54,274 bases of DNA from an uncultured Paludibacter sp. (GCA_937897985.1 CALCBD010000064.1:1-54274), one strand, 5' to 3'. Shown: positions 44,423-54,179, counted from the stretch's first letter. The notes: generated from the sequence alone by a model not told the origin. Translations and numbers: made by a program.

Positions 44423-46522
44423 ATGGATAATTTAATAACAAAGACTGTCAATCTCAATACAGGAAATCCTGAAAACAAACGACTTGAAATTTTGAAGTAT
44501 TTTGAAAAAACATGGGAGATTGACGAGAAATTATATACTCAGTTAGCCGGCGATGAAGTTTTTTATCACAGAGGCGATCCGCTCAGACATGTCTTACTTT
44601 TTTATCTGGGGCATACAGCTGTTTTCTTCATTAACAAACTTTTTCTTGCCAAAATAATTGATACACGTATCAATCCGTCGTTTGAATCTGTTTTTGCAAT
44701 TGGAGTTGATGAAATGAGCTGGGACGACCTGGATGAAAAACACTATCAATGGCCTAAGGTTTCGGAAGTAAAAGAGTATCGAAACAAGGCAAAAGAACTG
44801 ATTACTGATCTGATTATCAAACTACCAATTCAACTTCCTGTTGGCTGGGAGCAACCCTTCTGGATCATTATGATGGGTATTGAACACGAGCGGATACATC
44901 TTGAGACTTCTTCGGTACTTATCCGTCAGTTACCATTAAATGAGGTCATTCCGGGACTTTTCGGTGAAATTTGTAAGCTGAGCGGTGAAGCACCACCTAA
45001 TGAATTATTACCGGTTAAGGGAACTACAGTCACATTGGGCAAAGACCTTCAGCATCCACTTTACGGTTGGGACAACGAGTACGGTAAACACACGGAAAAA
45101 GTGGATGATTTTGAAGCATCAAAATATTTGATTTCGAATGGAGAATTTCTCGGATTCATTCTTGACGGAGCCTATAATAATCAATCATACTGGACGGATG
45201 AAGGCTGGCACTGGCGCAATTTTAAAAATGCTGAAATGCCTTTATTCTGGATAAAAACCGGTGATGAATACAGATTGAGATTAGTTGCTGAAGAAATTCC
45301 AATGCCCTGGAACTGGCCGGTAGAAGTTAATTATCTCGAAGCTAAAGCATTTTGTAACTGGAAAACTGCAAAAACCGGCAAACCTTTCAGGCTGCCAACC
45401 GAAGCTGAATGGTATTGTATAGCCGATAATTGCAAAATACCCGACCAACCCGACTGGAAAGTGGCTCCCGGAAACATTAATCTTGAACATTTCTGTTCTC
45501 CGTGCCCGGTCGACACCTTCAAAACGGGTGATTTCTGCGACGTAATCGGAAATGTGTGGCAATGGACCGAGACTCCGATAACCGGTTTTGCCGGTTTCAG
45601 GGTTCATCCAATGTACGATGATTTTTCGACTCCCACCTTCGACGGGAAACACAATTTAATAAAAGGCGGTTCATGGATTTCGACCGGAAATGAAGCCACT
45701 TATCATGCCCGATACGCATTCCGGCGCCATTTTTATCAACATGCAGGTTTTCGTTTAGTCATGTCCGAATCACCTCTGATCATAAATATTGATGAATACG
45801 AAACCGACATTGAAGTAGCTGAATCCTGTGAAGAAATGTGGGGACAAAGTGATGAATTGAATTTCCAGGTACTTTTATCAAAGGAAATCAAAAAGCTGAC
45901 AAACGAACCCGAAAATAAAAAATTGCTGGACCTGAATGCAGATACCGGAAGATTAGCATTCGAACTTGCTAATGATTTTAAGGAAATAACAGCAATTGAT
46001 GCATCGGCAAGGTTTATTCGAATGCCAATACAGCTTCAACAAAAAGGATTCATGAGGTACATTACTGCGGATGAAGGTGAATTGTTGAACTATCGCGAAA
46101 TTGTAATATCTGATTCGAAAAGAGATTCCGGAAAGAATAAAATTCTTTTTATGCAGGACAATGCCAACAATTTAAAACCGATTTATTCGGATTATGATGT
46201 TATAATTGCAACAAATTTACTCGAAGAACTTAGCTGTCCGGTTTTATTTCTCAAAAAAATTAATGAAAGACTGAATGATAAAGGGATTTTGGTGATAACT
46301 TCAACTTACGACTGGAACAAAAACGGCATTAAACGAGAGCATTGGCCGGGAGGCTACAAGAAAGATGGTGAACCACTTACTTCATTCGAAGGAATAAAAG
46401 AAATTCTGTCTGAACATTTCAATTTAATTTCAAAACCATTCGATTTGAAAAGAATTCAACCAAAATCAGCAAGGTATTCGGTTTGTCAGATTGTTGAAGT
46501 AAGTTGCTGGCAAAAAAAATAG
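44423..46522 (+). CDS. ovoA: OvoA: 5-histidylcysteine sulfoxide synthase / mercaptohistidine methyltransferase
   Basis: 699 aa, matching full-length OvoA. N-terminal DinB-like domain with the iron motif HxxxHxE (GIEHERIHLET: His155, His159, Glu161); a formylglycine-generating-type domain in the middle (PFRLPTEAEWYCIA, GNVWQWTETPI, FSTPTFDGKHNLIKGGSWIS, RYAFRRHFYQHAGFRLV); and a C-terminal methyltransferase (KLLDLNADTGRLAFELA as motif I, then LLEELSCPVLFLKKINERL). It joins cysteine to histidine with oxygen, and the C-terminal part methylates the imidazole to give ovothiol A, a thiol antioxidant. The lyase OvoB is not in the window. Motif I (DLNADTGR) is slightly degenerate versus the usual DLGC.VGR, so methylation should be tested. 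Confidence 0.93.
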   Translation: MDNLITKTVNLNTGNPENKRLEILKYFEKTWEIDEKLYTQLAGDEVFYHRGDPLRHVLLFYLGHTAVFFINKLFLAKIIDTRINPSFESVFAIGVDEMSWDDLDEKHYQWPKVSEVKEYRNKAKELITDLIIKLPIQLPVGWEQPFWIIMMGIEHERIHLETSSVLIRQLPLNEVIPGLFGEICKLSGEAPPNELLPVKGTTVTLGKDLQHPLYGWDNEYGKHTEKVDDFEASKYLISNGEFLGFILDGAYNNQSYWTDEGWHWRNFKNAEMPLFWIKTGDEYRLRLVAEEIPMPWNWPVEVNYLEAKAFCNWKTAKTGKPFRLPTEAEWYCIADNCKIPDQPDWKVAPGNINLEHFCSPCPVDTFKTGDFCDVIGNVWQWTETPITGFAGFRVHPMYDDFSTPTFDGKHNLIKGGSWISTGNEATYHARYAFRRHFYQHAGFRLVMSESPLIINIDEYETDIEVAESCEEMWGQSDELNFQVLLSKEIKKLTNEPENKKLLDLNADTGRLAFELANDFKEITAIDASARFIRMPIQLQQKGFMRYITADEGELLNYREIVISDSKRDSGKNKILFMQDNANNLKPIYSDYDVIIATNLLEELSCPVLFLKKINERLNDKGILVITSTYDWNKNGIKREHWPGGYKKDGEPLTSFEGIKEILSEHFNLISKPFDLKRIQPKSARYSVCQIVEVSCWQKK

Positions 46523-46617
46523 AATGTTATGATAACGATGAATTTTTAAAAGTAATCTGTAATTGTTTCAATAATCACTTAACTAATTAATTATGAACAT
46601 ATTTAAAATCTGTAAAC

Positions 46618-47319
46618 ATGGAAAATCCGGAAAAACGCTTAACTATTCGCGAATGGAGTGAAGATGACCGTCCTCGCGAGAAAATGATTCACAAAGGTGC
46701 TGCCAGCCTTTCAGATGCCGAACTATTGGCAATTCTGATTGCCTCGGGTAACAGAAATGAAACGGCCGTAGAACTGTCACGCCGCATTATGAGAAAATGT
46801 AACGACAGTATTAATGAATTGGCACGCTTGTCAATCAACGATTTGTGTAAAAATTTCAATGGTATCGGACTGGCGAAAGCTATTACTATTATTGCAGCTC
46901 TCGAATTGGGCAGGCGAAGAAAAACAAGTGAAGTAATTCAACGAAAACAAATAAAATCAAGCGTCGATTTATATAATTTGTTTGAACCTTTTTTGGTTGA
47001 TCTGAAACACGAAGAATTTTGGGTGGTACTGCTCGATGGCGCCAACAAAGTGCTGCTCACTCATAAATTAACTCAGGGAGGAACCAACCAGACCATCGTG
47101 GATTTGCCCATGTTACTCAAAATAGCTTTGGAAAAATCCGCTCAGGCTCTTGCAGTTGCACACAATCATCCATCAGGACAAAATTCACCAAGTCGCGAAG
47201 ATGAAAACATTACGCGACGAATCAAACAAGGCTGCGAAGCAATCGGACTCAAATGTATTGACCATATCATTATTGCAAGAGGTCAATATTACAGTTTCGC
47301 TGACGAAGGAAAATTATAA
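46618..47319 (+). CDS. radC: RadC-family JAMM protein
   Basis: 233 aa, usual length. Helix-hairpin-helix region (NFNGIGLAKAITIIAALELG) and a JAB/MPN metalloprotease-like domain with HNHPSGQNSPSREDENIT, the conserved His-x-His and Asp zinc site. Historically linked to DNA repair; its biochemical role is unclear. It starts 96 bases after ovoA and is followed after 42 bases by an ABC transporter gene. Confidence 0.95.
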   Translation: MENPEKRLTIREWSEDDRPREKMIHKGAASLSDAELLAILIASGNRNETAVELSRRIMRKCNDSINELARLSINDLCKNFNGIGLAKAITIIAALELGRRRKTSEVIQRKQIKSSVDLYNLFEPFLVDLKHEEFWVVLLDGANKVLLTHKLTQGGTNQTIVDLPMLLKIALEKSAQALAVAHNHPSGQNSPSREDENITRRIKQGCEAIGLKCIDHIIIARGQYYSFADEGKL

Positions 47320-47360
47320 TTAACTCAATAACAAAAACATAAAAATAACAACAACATAAA

Positions 47361-48254
47361 ATGACACTTTTAGAAGTAGAAAATGTAGTAAAACAATTTG
47401 CCGGACATCGCGCTTTGGACGGAGTAAGCCTTACGGTTCCTGAAAATTCAGTTTATGGACTACTCGGGCCAAACGGTGCCGGAAAAACAACACTTATTCG
47501 AATTATTAACTGCATTACAGCACCCGACAGCGGAGAAGTACGTCTGAATGGTAAACGAATGACTCCTGAAGACATTCAACATATAGGCTATCTTCCCGAA
47601 GAAAGAGGTTTATATAAGAAAATGAAAATCGGTGAGCAGGCACTTTACCTTGCTCAGTTGAAGGGAATGACCAAAGCTGATGCTAAAAAAGCCCTTAAAT
47701 ACTGGTTCGAAAAGTTTGAAATTCAAAGCTGGTGGGATAAAAAGGTGGAGGATTTATCCAAAGGTATGGCTCAGAAAGTACAGTTTATAACCACTATTCT
47801 GCATGAACCAAAATTACTGATTTTTGATGAGCCTTTCAGTGGATTCGACCCGGTAAATGCAGATTTATTGAAACGTGAAATCCTTGAATTACGTGACAAA
47901 GGCGCTACCATTATCTTTTCAACACATAATATGGCAACAGTCGAGGATTTATGCGAGAATATTTCGCTGGTTGATAAATCAAAGATAGTACTTCAGGGAA
48001 ATGTGGACGAAATCAGAGCTTCACATGCTACAAATACCTATCTGGTGAAATCAGCAAAAAAAATTGAGGCTGCCGGTTTTGAATTAAAGGTTGTTTCACA
48101 AAAAAACGGGATATTCGAAAGTCAAATCAAAAAAGATGAAAAAGAAACCAATAATGAACTCTTACAAAGACTAATGTTTCAGACGGAAATTATAGCCTTC
48201 GAAGAAATATTGCCGGGGATGAATGACATTTTCATCAAAACTGTATCTAAATGA
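47361..48254 (+). CDS. ABC transporter ATP-binding protein (NatA-like)
   Basis: 297 aa. Walker A GPNGAGKTT, signature LSKGMAQKV, Walker B LLIFDEPFSGFDP, H-loop STHNM. The C-terminal 80 residues form the small regulatory domain seen in drug or sodium exporters. It works with the permease encoded at 48515. The 261-base gap between the two is unusual for such a pair; it contains a promoter -7 box at 48457, so the permease can also be transcribed alone. Confidence 0.93.
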   Translation: MTLLEVENVVKQFAGHRALDGVSLTVPENSVYGLLGPNGAGKTTLIRIINCITAPDSGEVRLNGKRMTPEDIQHIGYLPEERGLYKKMKIGEQALYLAQLKGMTKADAKKALKYWFEKFEIQSWWDKKVEDLSKGMAQKVQFITTILHEPKLLIFDEPFSGFDPVNADLLKREILELRDKGATIIFSTHNMATVEDLCENISLVDKSKIVLQGNVDEIRASHATNTYLVKSAKKIEAAGFELKVVSQKNGIFESQIKKDEKETNNELLQRLMFQTEIIAFEEILPGMNDIFIKTVSK

Positions 48255-48456
48255 CATTCAACAATTTAAATACTAAGTAAAATTCAAAAATATGAAATGT
48301 TTGAAAATTGAAAATTCCTTTAACGACCGGATTTTATAAACATTCAAACCAAGTGGTGTCGGTGGGCCGAAAAGTTGAAGTAAGAACAGCTTGTTTTCCG
48401 AACGGGAATTTACGAATAACAATCTGAAATTATTAAAGTGACTAACAACCTTTTGA

Positions 48457-48465
48457 TAACTTTGA
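48457..48465 (+). promoter_or_regulatory. Promoter -7 box before the ABC permease
   Basis: TAACTTTGA matches TAnnTTTG. It lies 50-58 bases upstream of the permease ATG in the 261-base gap. No TTTG is present at the expected -33 position, so this is moderate evidence. Confidence 0.4.
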
Positions 48466-48514
48466 AAACGATGTCACATTAAAATTAAAAAATTAAAAAA
48501 TACAATTAACAGAT

Positions 48515-49840
48515 ATGTCAAAAATAAGTTTAATAATAAAACGGGAATATAGTACAAGGGTAATGAAAAAATCATTTATCCTTCTCACATTTCTGACTCC
48601 GCTATTATTGGTGGGTATGATAGCATTAATTGTTTTTCTTGGACAAATCAAAGATGATAAAATCAAAAAAATCATTGTTGTTGACAAAACAAAGTTATAT
48701 AAAGAAGTTTTGAAAAACAATGAATCCTACATTTTTCAGTATTCGGATGAAAAATTAGAAGACATTAAAAACCGGAAAGAGAAAAAAAACGAATACGTCG
48801 CATTGCTTTATATATCAAAGGACCTGAGAATTGACTCAACAGCAGCTGTACTTTATTCGGAAAAACAGGTGAATCTCGAACTTAAAACCTATGTCTCGGG
48901 CTTACTCAACAAATACATTGAGCAACAAAAACTTGCTGCCTATAATATTCCCGATTTAAAGGAAATGGTTGAAAAATCGAACTCAAATATCGATATTAAA
49001 ACAATCAAATGGGACGAAAACGGAAAAGAAAAAGAAGGTTCAGCCGAACTGGCTTTAGTCATTGGGATGATTACAGCTTTTATCATTTACATGTTTATTG
49101 TTATTTATGGTGCTCAGGTAATGTCGGGTGTGGTGCAGGAAAAAACCAACCGGATTGTGGAGGTTGTAATATCATCGGTCAAACCATTTGAACTTATGAT
49201 GGGAAAAATCATTGGCATTGCCATGGTCGGACTTACACAATTTCTTATGTGGGTGGTACTTACAGTGGGAATCATGTTTGGTCTGAGTTCGGCTTTTGCA
49301 CAAAACATCAATCTGGAATCGGTTGAGAAGATGCAGAAAATGGGTCAAATGGGTATGCAGGCAGCTCCCGCCAGCGAAATGACAGCATCAATTCAACAAT
49401 TGATTACAGCTGTTAACGGACTCGATTATGTACAGTTAATCATCATGTTTATTTTGTACTTTCTGGGCGGTTATTTACTCTACGCTTCACTCTTTGCAGC
49501 CATAGGATCGGCTGTGGACAACGAAACTGATACTCAACAGTTTTCAATGCCCATCATGTTGCCAATCATTTTCGCAATTTATGCAGGTATCTTTGCAGCC
49601 GAAAATCCTGATGGGCCTCTTGCTTTCTGGTGTTCAATCATTCCGTTCACCTCTCCAATTGTAATGATGGTTCGTTTGCCTTTTGATGTGCCCTTCTGGC
49701 AAATTGCTCTGTCGCTGAGTATCTTAGTGCTTTCATTTATAGGTACTACCTGGATGGCAGGTAAAATATACCGAACCGGTATTTTGATGTATGGAAAAAA
49801 AGTTACCTGGAAAGAAATGTGGAAATGGTTAAAATATTAA
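48515..49840 (+). CDS. ABC-2 family permease (NatB-like)
   Basis: 441 aa. An N-terminal membrane helix (LLTFLTPLLLVGMIALIVFLG), a periplasmic domain of about 150 residues (coil-like DEKLEDIKNRKEKKNEY), then five or more membrane helices (LALVIGMITAFIIYMFIVIYG, GLTQFLMWVVLTVGIMFGLS, LGGYLLYASLFAAIGSAV, and so on) with the family motif EKTNRIVEVVISSVKPFELMMGKIIG in parts. It forms an exporter with the upstream ATPase; the substrate (sodium, drug or lipid) is not readable. Confidence 0.9.
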   Translation: MSKISLIIKREYSTRVMKKSFILLTFLTPLLLVGMIALIVFLGQIKDDKIKKIIVVDKTKLYKEVLKNNESYIFQYSDEKLEDIKNRKEKKNEYVALLYISKDLRIDSTAAVLYSEKQVNLELKTYVSGLLNKYIEQQKLAAYNIPDLKEMVEKSNSNIDIKTIKWDENGKEKEGSAELALVIGMITAFIIYMFIVIYGAQVMSGVVQEKTNRIVEVVISSVKPFELMMGKIIGIAMVGLTQFLMWVVLTVGIMFGLSSAFAQNINLESVEKMQKMGQMGMQAAPASEMTASIQQLITAVNGLDYVQLIIMFILYFLGGYLLYASLFAAIGSAVDNETDTQQFSMPIMLPIIFAIYAGIFAAENPDGPLAFWCSIIPFTSPIVMMVRLPFDVPFWQIALSLSILVLSFIGTTWMAGKIYRTGILMYGKKVTWKEMWKWLKY

Positions 49841-49869
49841 ACACAAATAAAAAATCCGGTTTTTGAAAG

Positions 49870-50370
49870 ATGAAGGTCGAAAAAACAAATGTTGCACGTC
49901 TGCTCGATAGTGCACGCATTGAATATCAGCTGATTCCCTATGAAGTTGACATATCCGATCTGAGCGCAGTACATGTCGCTGAACTTCTGTCCGAACCTGT
50001 TGAGAAAGTATTTAAAACACTGGTACTCAAAGGCGACAAGACCGGTTACTTTATTTGCATAATTCCGGGAGCTGAAGAACTTGATTTAAAACAGGCTGCT
50101 TATCATTCGGGAAATAAAAGTTGTGAAATGATACAAATGAAGGATTTAATACCTGTAACCGGATATATGCGGGGTGCATGTTCGCCTATAGGAATGAAAA
50201 AGCAATTTCCGGCATTTATCGATGAAAGTTGCATGAATTATGATAAAATTTATGTCAGCGCAGGCAAAAGAGGTTTACAGTTGTATATTTCAACAAAAAA
50301 CATTCTGGAGCTAACCGGGGCCGGAGTTTGTTTTTTAATTAAAAAACAGAATTCTCACATTTTTGAATAA
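49870..50370 (+). CDS. ybaK: Cys-tRNA(Pro) deacylase, YbaK/EbsC type
   Basis: 166 aa, normal length. Landmarks: LLDSARIEYQLIPYEVD, VAELLSEPVEKVFKTLVLKGD with the conserved Lys, YFICIIPGAEELDLKQAA, and SPIGMKKQFPAFID. The family hydrolyses Cys mischarged onto tRNA(Pro) after ProRS errors. It starts 30 bases after the permease, so probably the same transcript. Confidence 0.92.
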   Translation: MKVEKTNVARLLDSARIEYQLIPYEVDISDLSAVHVAELLSEPVEKVFKTLVLKGDKTGYFICIIPGAEELDLKQAAYHSGNKSCEMIQMKDLIPVTGYMRGACSPIGMKKQFPAFIDESCMNYDKIYVSAGKRGLQLYISTKNILELTGAGVCFLIKKQNSHIFE

Positions 50371-50394
50371 TTTTAATAAAACTACACAGCTTCA

Positions 50395-50841
50395 ATGAGC
50401 AGATTTAAATTACTTTTCATTCTGTTGGTAACAGTCCCCGTATTTCTTATTTCCGCTGAAAAAGACAGTTTAATTTCAAAAAAATGGTCAATTAAAAACT
50501 GTGTGAATCAGTTTGATAAAAGCAAAGCTGTTTCCACAAAAGCAGGATATCAGTATTGGTTTGCCGATAAAGATTTCCTGAACGGCAGAACTTTGAAAAT
50601 GAGTGTTGTAAAACCACACGATGCAACTCATCCCCCTCACAAACATTCAGAAGACGAATTCTTTTTTGTGCTCGAAGGCAAAGCCCGTTTTTTTTTCGAT
50701 GGCGATTCGGTTATCTGTGAACCTTATTCGAGTTTTTACTGTCCGTCGATGGTGTTACATGGCATCAGCAATGCAGGTGATACAGAATTAAAATATTTAG
50801 TAATAAAGGACTACCAAAACAATAATAATCACAACAAATGA
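50395..50841 (+). CDS. Secreted cupin-domain protein
   Basis: 148 aa with a signal peptide (KLLFILLVTVPVFLISAE), then one cupin barrel: HPPHKHSEDEFFFVLEGKARFFFDGD (metal ligands His, His and Glu) and SMVLHGISNAGDTELKYLV with the fourth His. Its substrate is unknown; single-domain cupins with a signal peptide may be periplasmic sugar or metal binders. Its stop overlaps the next gene's start by 4 bases (ATGA), so the two are translationally coupled, suggesting a cell-wall link. Confidence 0.8.
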   Translation: MSRFKLLFILLVTVPVFLISAEKDSLISKKWSIKNCVNQFDKSKAVSTKAGYQYWFADKDFLNGRTLKMSVVKPHDATHPPHKHSEDEFFFVLEGKARFFFDGDSVICEPYSSFYCPSMVLHGISNAGDTELKYLVIKDYQNNNNHNK

Positions 50842-51737
50842 CACCCGCTTACCTTCAACCCGGCGACGAGATTCGCATAGTATCTCCTTCGGGAGTAATT
50901 GATCCGGCATGGATCGATGGAGCAACCGGATTACTCACCAAATGGAATCTAAAAGTCACTGTAGGTAGCTTTGCCCGAAATGTGTACGGAAGATTTGCAG
51001 GAACCGGTGAACAGCGGATTTCCGATTTACAAATGGCTCTCGACGACCAAAATGTAAAAGCAATTTTATGTAGCAGAGGAGGTTATGGACTGGCTCAGAT
51101 TATTGACAAGCTGGATTTTTCCCGATTCCTGAAATCACCTAAATGGCTTATTGGTTTTAGCGACATCAGTATTTTACATGCTGCAATCAATGCTTTAAAT
51201 ATTGCATCGGTTCATGCAGTGATGGCAAAACAATTGACCGAGTTGTCCGAAAATTCTGCTCAAATTGAAACTTTAAAATGTATTTTATTTGGTGAATTAC
51301 CATCCTACAACATTGAAATTCATCCGCTTAACCGTCAGGGAGCAGCAAAGGGAAAATTGGTTGGCGGTAATCTTTCAGTATTTTCAGGTTTGCGCTCCAC
51401 ACCTTTTGATTTGCATTTTGAGAACAATATACTTTTTATTGAAGACATTGGTGAAAAGCCCTACCACATTGACCGTATGATGCAAAATCTCAGATTAAGC
51501 GGTGCGCTTGAAAACCTTGCCGGGCTGATTGTCGGACAATTCAGCGATTGTGAAGAAGACCCGTTGATGATGCAGAGCATTTCGGAAATTGTTTTTGATG
51601 CCGTCAAAAGTTATGAATATCCTGTTTGCTTTAACTTTCCTGCAGGTCATGTCGATTACAACCTGGCTTTGGCATTGGGAATGGAAATTCAGTTGTATGT
51701 CGGAAATTCAAAAGTAGAAATGAAATATAACATTTAA
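50838..51737 (+). CDS. LD-carboxypeptidase (S66 family)
   Basis: 299 aa, no signal peptide. Characteristic parts: CSRGGYGLAQIIDKL, LIGFSDISILHAAIN with the nucleophile Ser, ILFIEDIGEKPYHIDRMM with the Glu, and FPAGHVDYNLAL with the His. Such enzymes trim the terminal D-Ala from recycled murein tetrapeptides in the cytoplasm; a microcin-immunity (MccF) role is the alternative in the family. Coupled to the cupin gene by a 4-base overlap. Confidence 0.93.
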   Translation: MTPAYLQPGDEIRIVSPSGVIDPAWIDGATGLLTKWNLKVTVGSFARNVYGRFAGTGEQRISDLQMALDDQNVKAILCSRGGYGLAQIIDKLDFSRFLKSPKWLIGFSDISILHAAINALNIASVHAVMAKQLTELSENSAQIETLKCILFGELPSYNIEIHPLNRQGAAKGKLVGGNLSVFSGLRSTPFDLHFENNILFIEDIGEKPYHIDRMMQNLRLSGALENLAGLIVGQFSDCEEDPLMMQSISEIVFDAVKSYEYPVCFNFPAGHVDYNLALALGMEIQLYVGNSKVEMKYNI

Positions 51738-51796
51738 AAAGAAAATCATTTTTCTTAAAAGAAGAAAAAAGAATCTGTTTTTACGCTATAAAATTT

Positions 51797-51805
51797 TATC
51801 TTTGC
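51797..51805 (+). promoter_or_regulatory. Promoter -7 box before the NlpC/P60-LysM gene
   Basis: TATCTTTGC matches TAnnTTTG followed by C. Start near 51812, leader about 27 bases to the ATG at 51839. An approximate GTTTTT at the -33 position is a weak partner. Confidence 0.5.
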
Positions 51806-51838
51806 AATTACTTAATTATCAGATATATTTTAAGCGCA

Positions 51839-53479
51839 ATGCCATTTTTAAGACTCACGATTCTATTTTTCGGATTAATTTTCATCTCATTTCTTATTCA
51901 TGCAGAACAAAATCAGAAAGTTGCTGCACCCGACTCACTATATACCAAAAGCGCTCCGATGCTCAGTGCAGTTACTCCCGATTCAATCCTTAATTACGGC
52001 AAATTATTTTTGAATACTCCTTATCGGTATGGCGCTTCCGGTACCGAACATTTCGATTGTTCGGGTTTTACATCTTATGTATTTGGAAATTTCGGATATC
52101 ATCTCGATCGCTCATCGGCCGAACAAGCCAATCAATTTCCTTCAGTTGAAAAATCACAAATTAAACCCGGTGATCTTGTTTTTTTCAATGGCCGGCGACG
52201 TAACGGAAGAGTCGGACATGTAGGCATTGTTGTCAACTCTAAAGAAAACGGGGAATTTGACTTTATGCATGCATCTGTAAAAGAAGGCGTTATAGTATCA
52301 AGCTCTACTGAAGAATATTATGTTAAAAGATTTGTAAAAGCAGCACGTGTTTTCTGTAGCGACAGCATACCTAAACTTCTGACTTCGAATGTTTATGTAA
52401 ATTCAGTCGAAAACGGAGTAAAAACCGTGGTTGAGAAGGTAAAAAAACTAATACCTGCCAGGTATCACATTGTAAAAGCAGGTGATAATCTTTCAACAAT
52501 CGCTTTGAAATACGGGATTGCTGTTTCGCAGCTAAAAAAACAAAATAAACTGAAAAAAGACCATTTAGCTTTAAAACAAAGACTTTTGATTGAAAAAGAA
52601 AGAGAAATCACTGTCGTCGAAAAAGTACCGGTCAAAAACTCTGTTGCTCTGGCAGCCGATACCATAAAACCAAAACCCGTTTTAGATAACCACCTGTTAT
52701 CGACTTCGAATCACAAGGTGAAAAACGGAGAATCATTATTTTCAATTGCAAAACAATTCGATGTTTCTGTCGATGATTTAAAGGAACTTAATCAATTGAA
52801 AGATGTCAGAATTTTTCCCGGACAGGTAATTAAAATCGGAAGAAAATCTGATACAGCAAAAGAGGAAATAACAAAACAGGCACATGCGACTTCTGTAACC
52901 GAAAATACAGTAAAGCCACTCACACATAAAGTGGAAAAAGGTGAAACAATCGGCTCTATTGCAGTTAAATACAACTTATCGCAGAAAGAACTTATTGAAC
53001 TCAACGAACTGAAAAGCAAAAAGATAATAGCCGGACAAACATTAAAGGTTGGCATGGAAAGCCAAATCGAACCTGAATTAGCAGTGAATGAACTTAAAGA
53101 ACAACCCAATGCATCAAAAGTAATTCAATCCGTTGAAAACGGAAGTTCAACACACCAAGTTGCAGCCGGTGAATCTTTGTATAGCATTTCTAAAAAATAC
53201 AATATTACGATTGATGAATTGAAAGATTTAAACAATCTGACATCAAACAATATACAACCCGGACAAACACTCAAAATCGGAACAAAACCGGTAACTTTGG
53301 TTGCTGCTTCTACAAAACCGACTCATCAAAAGTTCTCAACACACAAGGTTCGTTCAGGCGAAAACCTTACAACAATAGCAGAACATTACAATTGCAGTAT
53401 CAAAGATTTGAAGAAATGGAACAACAAATCCAATGATAAATTAAGACCGGGAGAGAAAATAAAAATTTACATCAACTAA
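51839..53479 (+). CDS. Secreted NlpC/P60 peptidoglycan hydrolase with five LysM repeats
   Basis: 546 aa. Signal peptide (LTILFFGLIFISFLIHAE). NlpC/P60 domain at about residues 45-175 with the catalytic Cys (EHFDCSGFTSYVF), His (VGHVGIVV) and another His (FMHASV). Then five LysM modules, each with a turn like GDNLSTIA, GESLFSIA, GETIGSIA, GESLYSIS, GENLTTIA, spaced about 80 residues apart and linked by Lys/Thr-rich spacers. It cuts peptide bonds in the cell wall and is held there by LysM. Preceded by its own promoter; convergent with the carbonic anhydrase gene. Confidence 0.92.
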   Translation: MPFLRLTILFFGLIFISFLIHAEQNQKVAAPDSLYTKSAPMLSAVTPDSILNYGKLFLNTPYRYGASGTEHFDCSGFTSYVFGNFGYHLDRSSAEQANQFPSVEKSQIKPGDLVFFNGRRRNGRVGHVGIVVNSKENGEFDFMHASVKEGVIVSSSTEEYYVKRFVKAARVFCSDSIPKLLTSNVYVNSVENGVKTVVEKVKKLIPARYHIVKAGDNLSTIALKYGIAVSQLKKQNKLKKDHLALKQRLLIEKEREITVVEKVPVKNSVALAADTIKPKPVLDNHLLSTSNHKVKNGESLFSIAKQFDVSVDDLKELNQLKDVRIFPGQVIKIGRKSDTAKEEITKQAHATSVTENTVKPLTHKVEKGETIGSIAVKYNLSQKELIELNELKSKKIIAGQTLKVGMESQIEPELAVNELKEQPNASKVIQSVENGSSTHQVAAGESLYSISKKYNITIDELKDLNNLTSNNIQPGQTLKIGTKPVTLVAASTKPTHQKFSTHKVRSGENLTTIAEHYNCSIKDLKKWNNKSNDKLRPGEKIKIYIN

Positions 53480-53508
53480 ATCTATATCAGGCTATTGATT
53501 TTAAAATT

Positions 53509-54129
53509 TCATTCAATTTTAACAAACTTTTTTTCATCAATCTGATAATTATAAACTTCACCGCTTTCGATAATATAATACCATCCTAAAATTGTCAGCT
53601 CCCCTTTTTTGTATTTTTCGAGAATGTACGGATAACTGAGCAGATGGTTCATTTGTTCCACAATATTCAGTTGTTCGGTCATCCATTCACGCACGGCAGG
53701 ATCGGCAATTTTCAGTTTAATCATTTTATCCCTCACATTTTTTGCAAGTTCAAGCCATTTTCGGGTATGCGGAATTTCATTTCCTGTTTCATTGTCCATA
53801 TATAATGCATTGCAACCACCGCAATTTGAGTGTCCACAAATCAGAATAGTAGAAACGTTAAGGATTTTCACAGCATATTCAATGGCCGATGTAGTTGCTA
53901 AAAACTCTTCCGAAGTTCTGAATCGCGGGACGATATTGGCGATATTACGGATGACAAAAAGTTCGCCCGGCAAAGTTTTGGTAATTAAATTCGGAACTAC
54001 CCGCGAATCTGAACATCCTATAAAAAGCGTATGTGGTGATTGATTCCGGCCAATCTTTTCGAACAAATCCTTATGTTCAATAAAATCATTTGCATTAAAT
54101 TCTTTAACCCCATCGAAAAGTGAATTCAT
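53509..54129 (-). CDS. Beta-class carbonic anhydrase
   Basis: 206 aa, normal length. Zinc and catalytic motifs: GCSDSRVVP (Cys, Asp, Arg) and GHSNCGGCNALY (His, Cys). It interconverts CO2 and bicarbonate. Probably cytoplasmic (no signal peptide). The 30-base gap to the convergent gene holds no evident terminator. Confidence 0.95.
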   Translation of the reverse strand: MNSLFDGVKEFNANDFIEHKDLFEKIGRNQSPHTLFIGCSDSRVVPNLITKTLPGELFVIRNIANIVPRFRTSEEFLATTSAIEYAVKILNVSTILICGHSNCGGCNALYMDNETGNEIPHTRKWLELAKNVRDKMIKLKIADPAVREWMTEQLNIVEQMNHLLSYPYILEKYKKGELTILGWYYIIESGEVYNYQIDEKKFVKIE

Positions 54130-54179
54130 ATTGAAAGTTTTATTTTCGGATTAAAACATAAAATATAATATGAATGTTC

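Noticed and set aside
51738..51790. Intrinsic terminator after the LD-carboxypeptidase
   Set aside because: Only a weak A/T-rich stem without GC core; not convincing.
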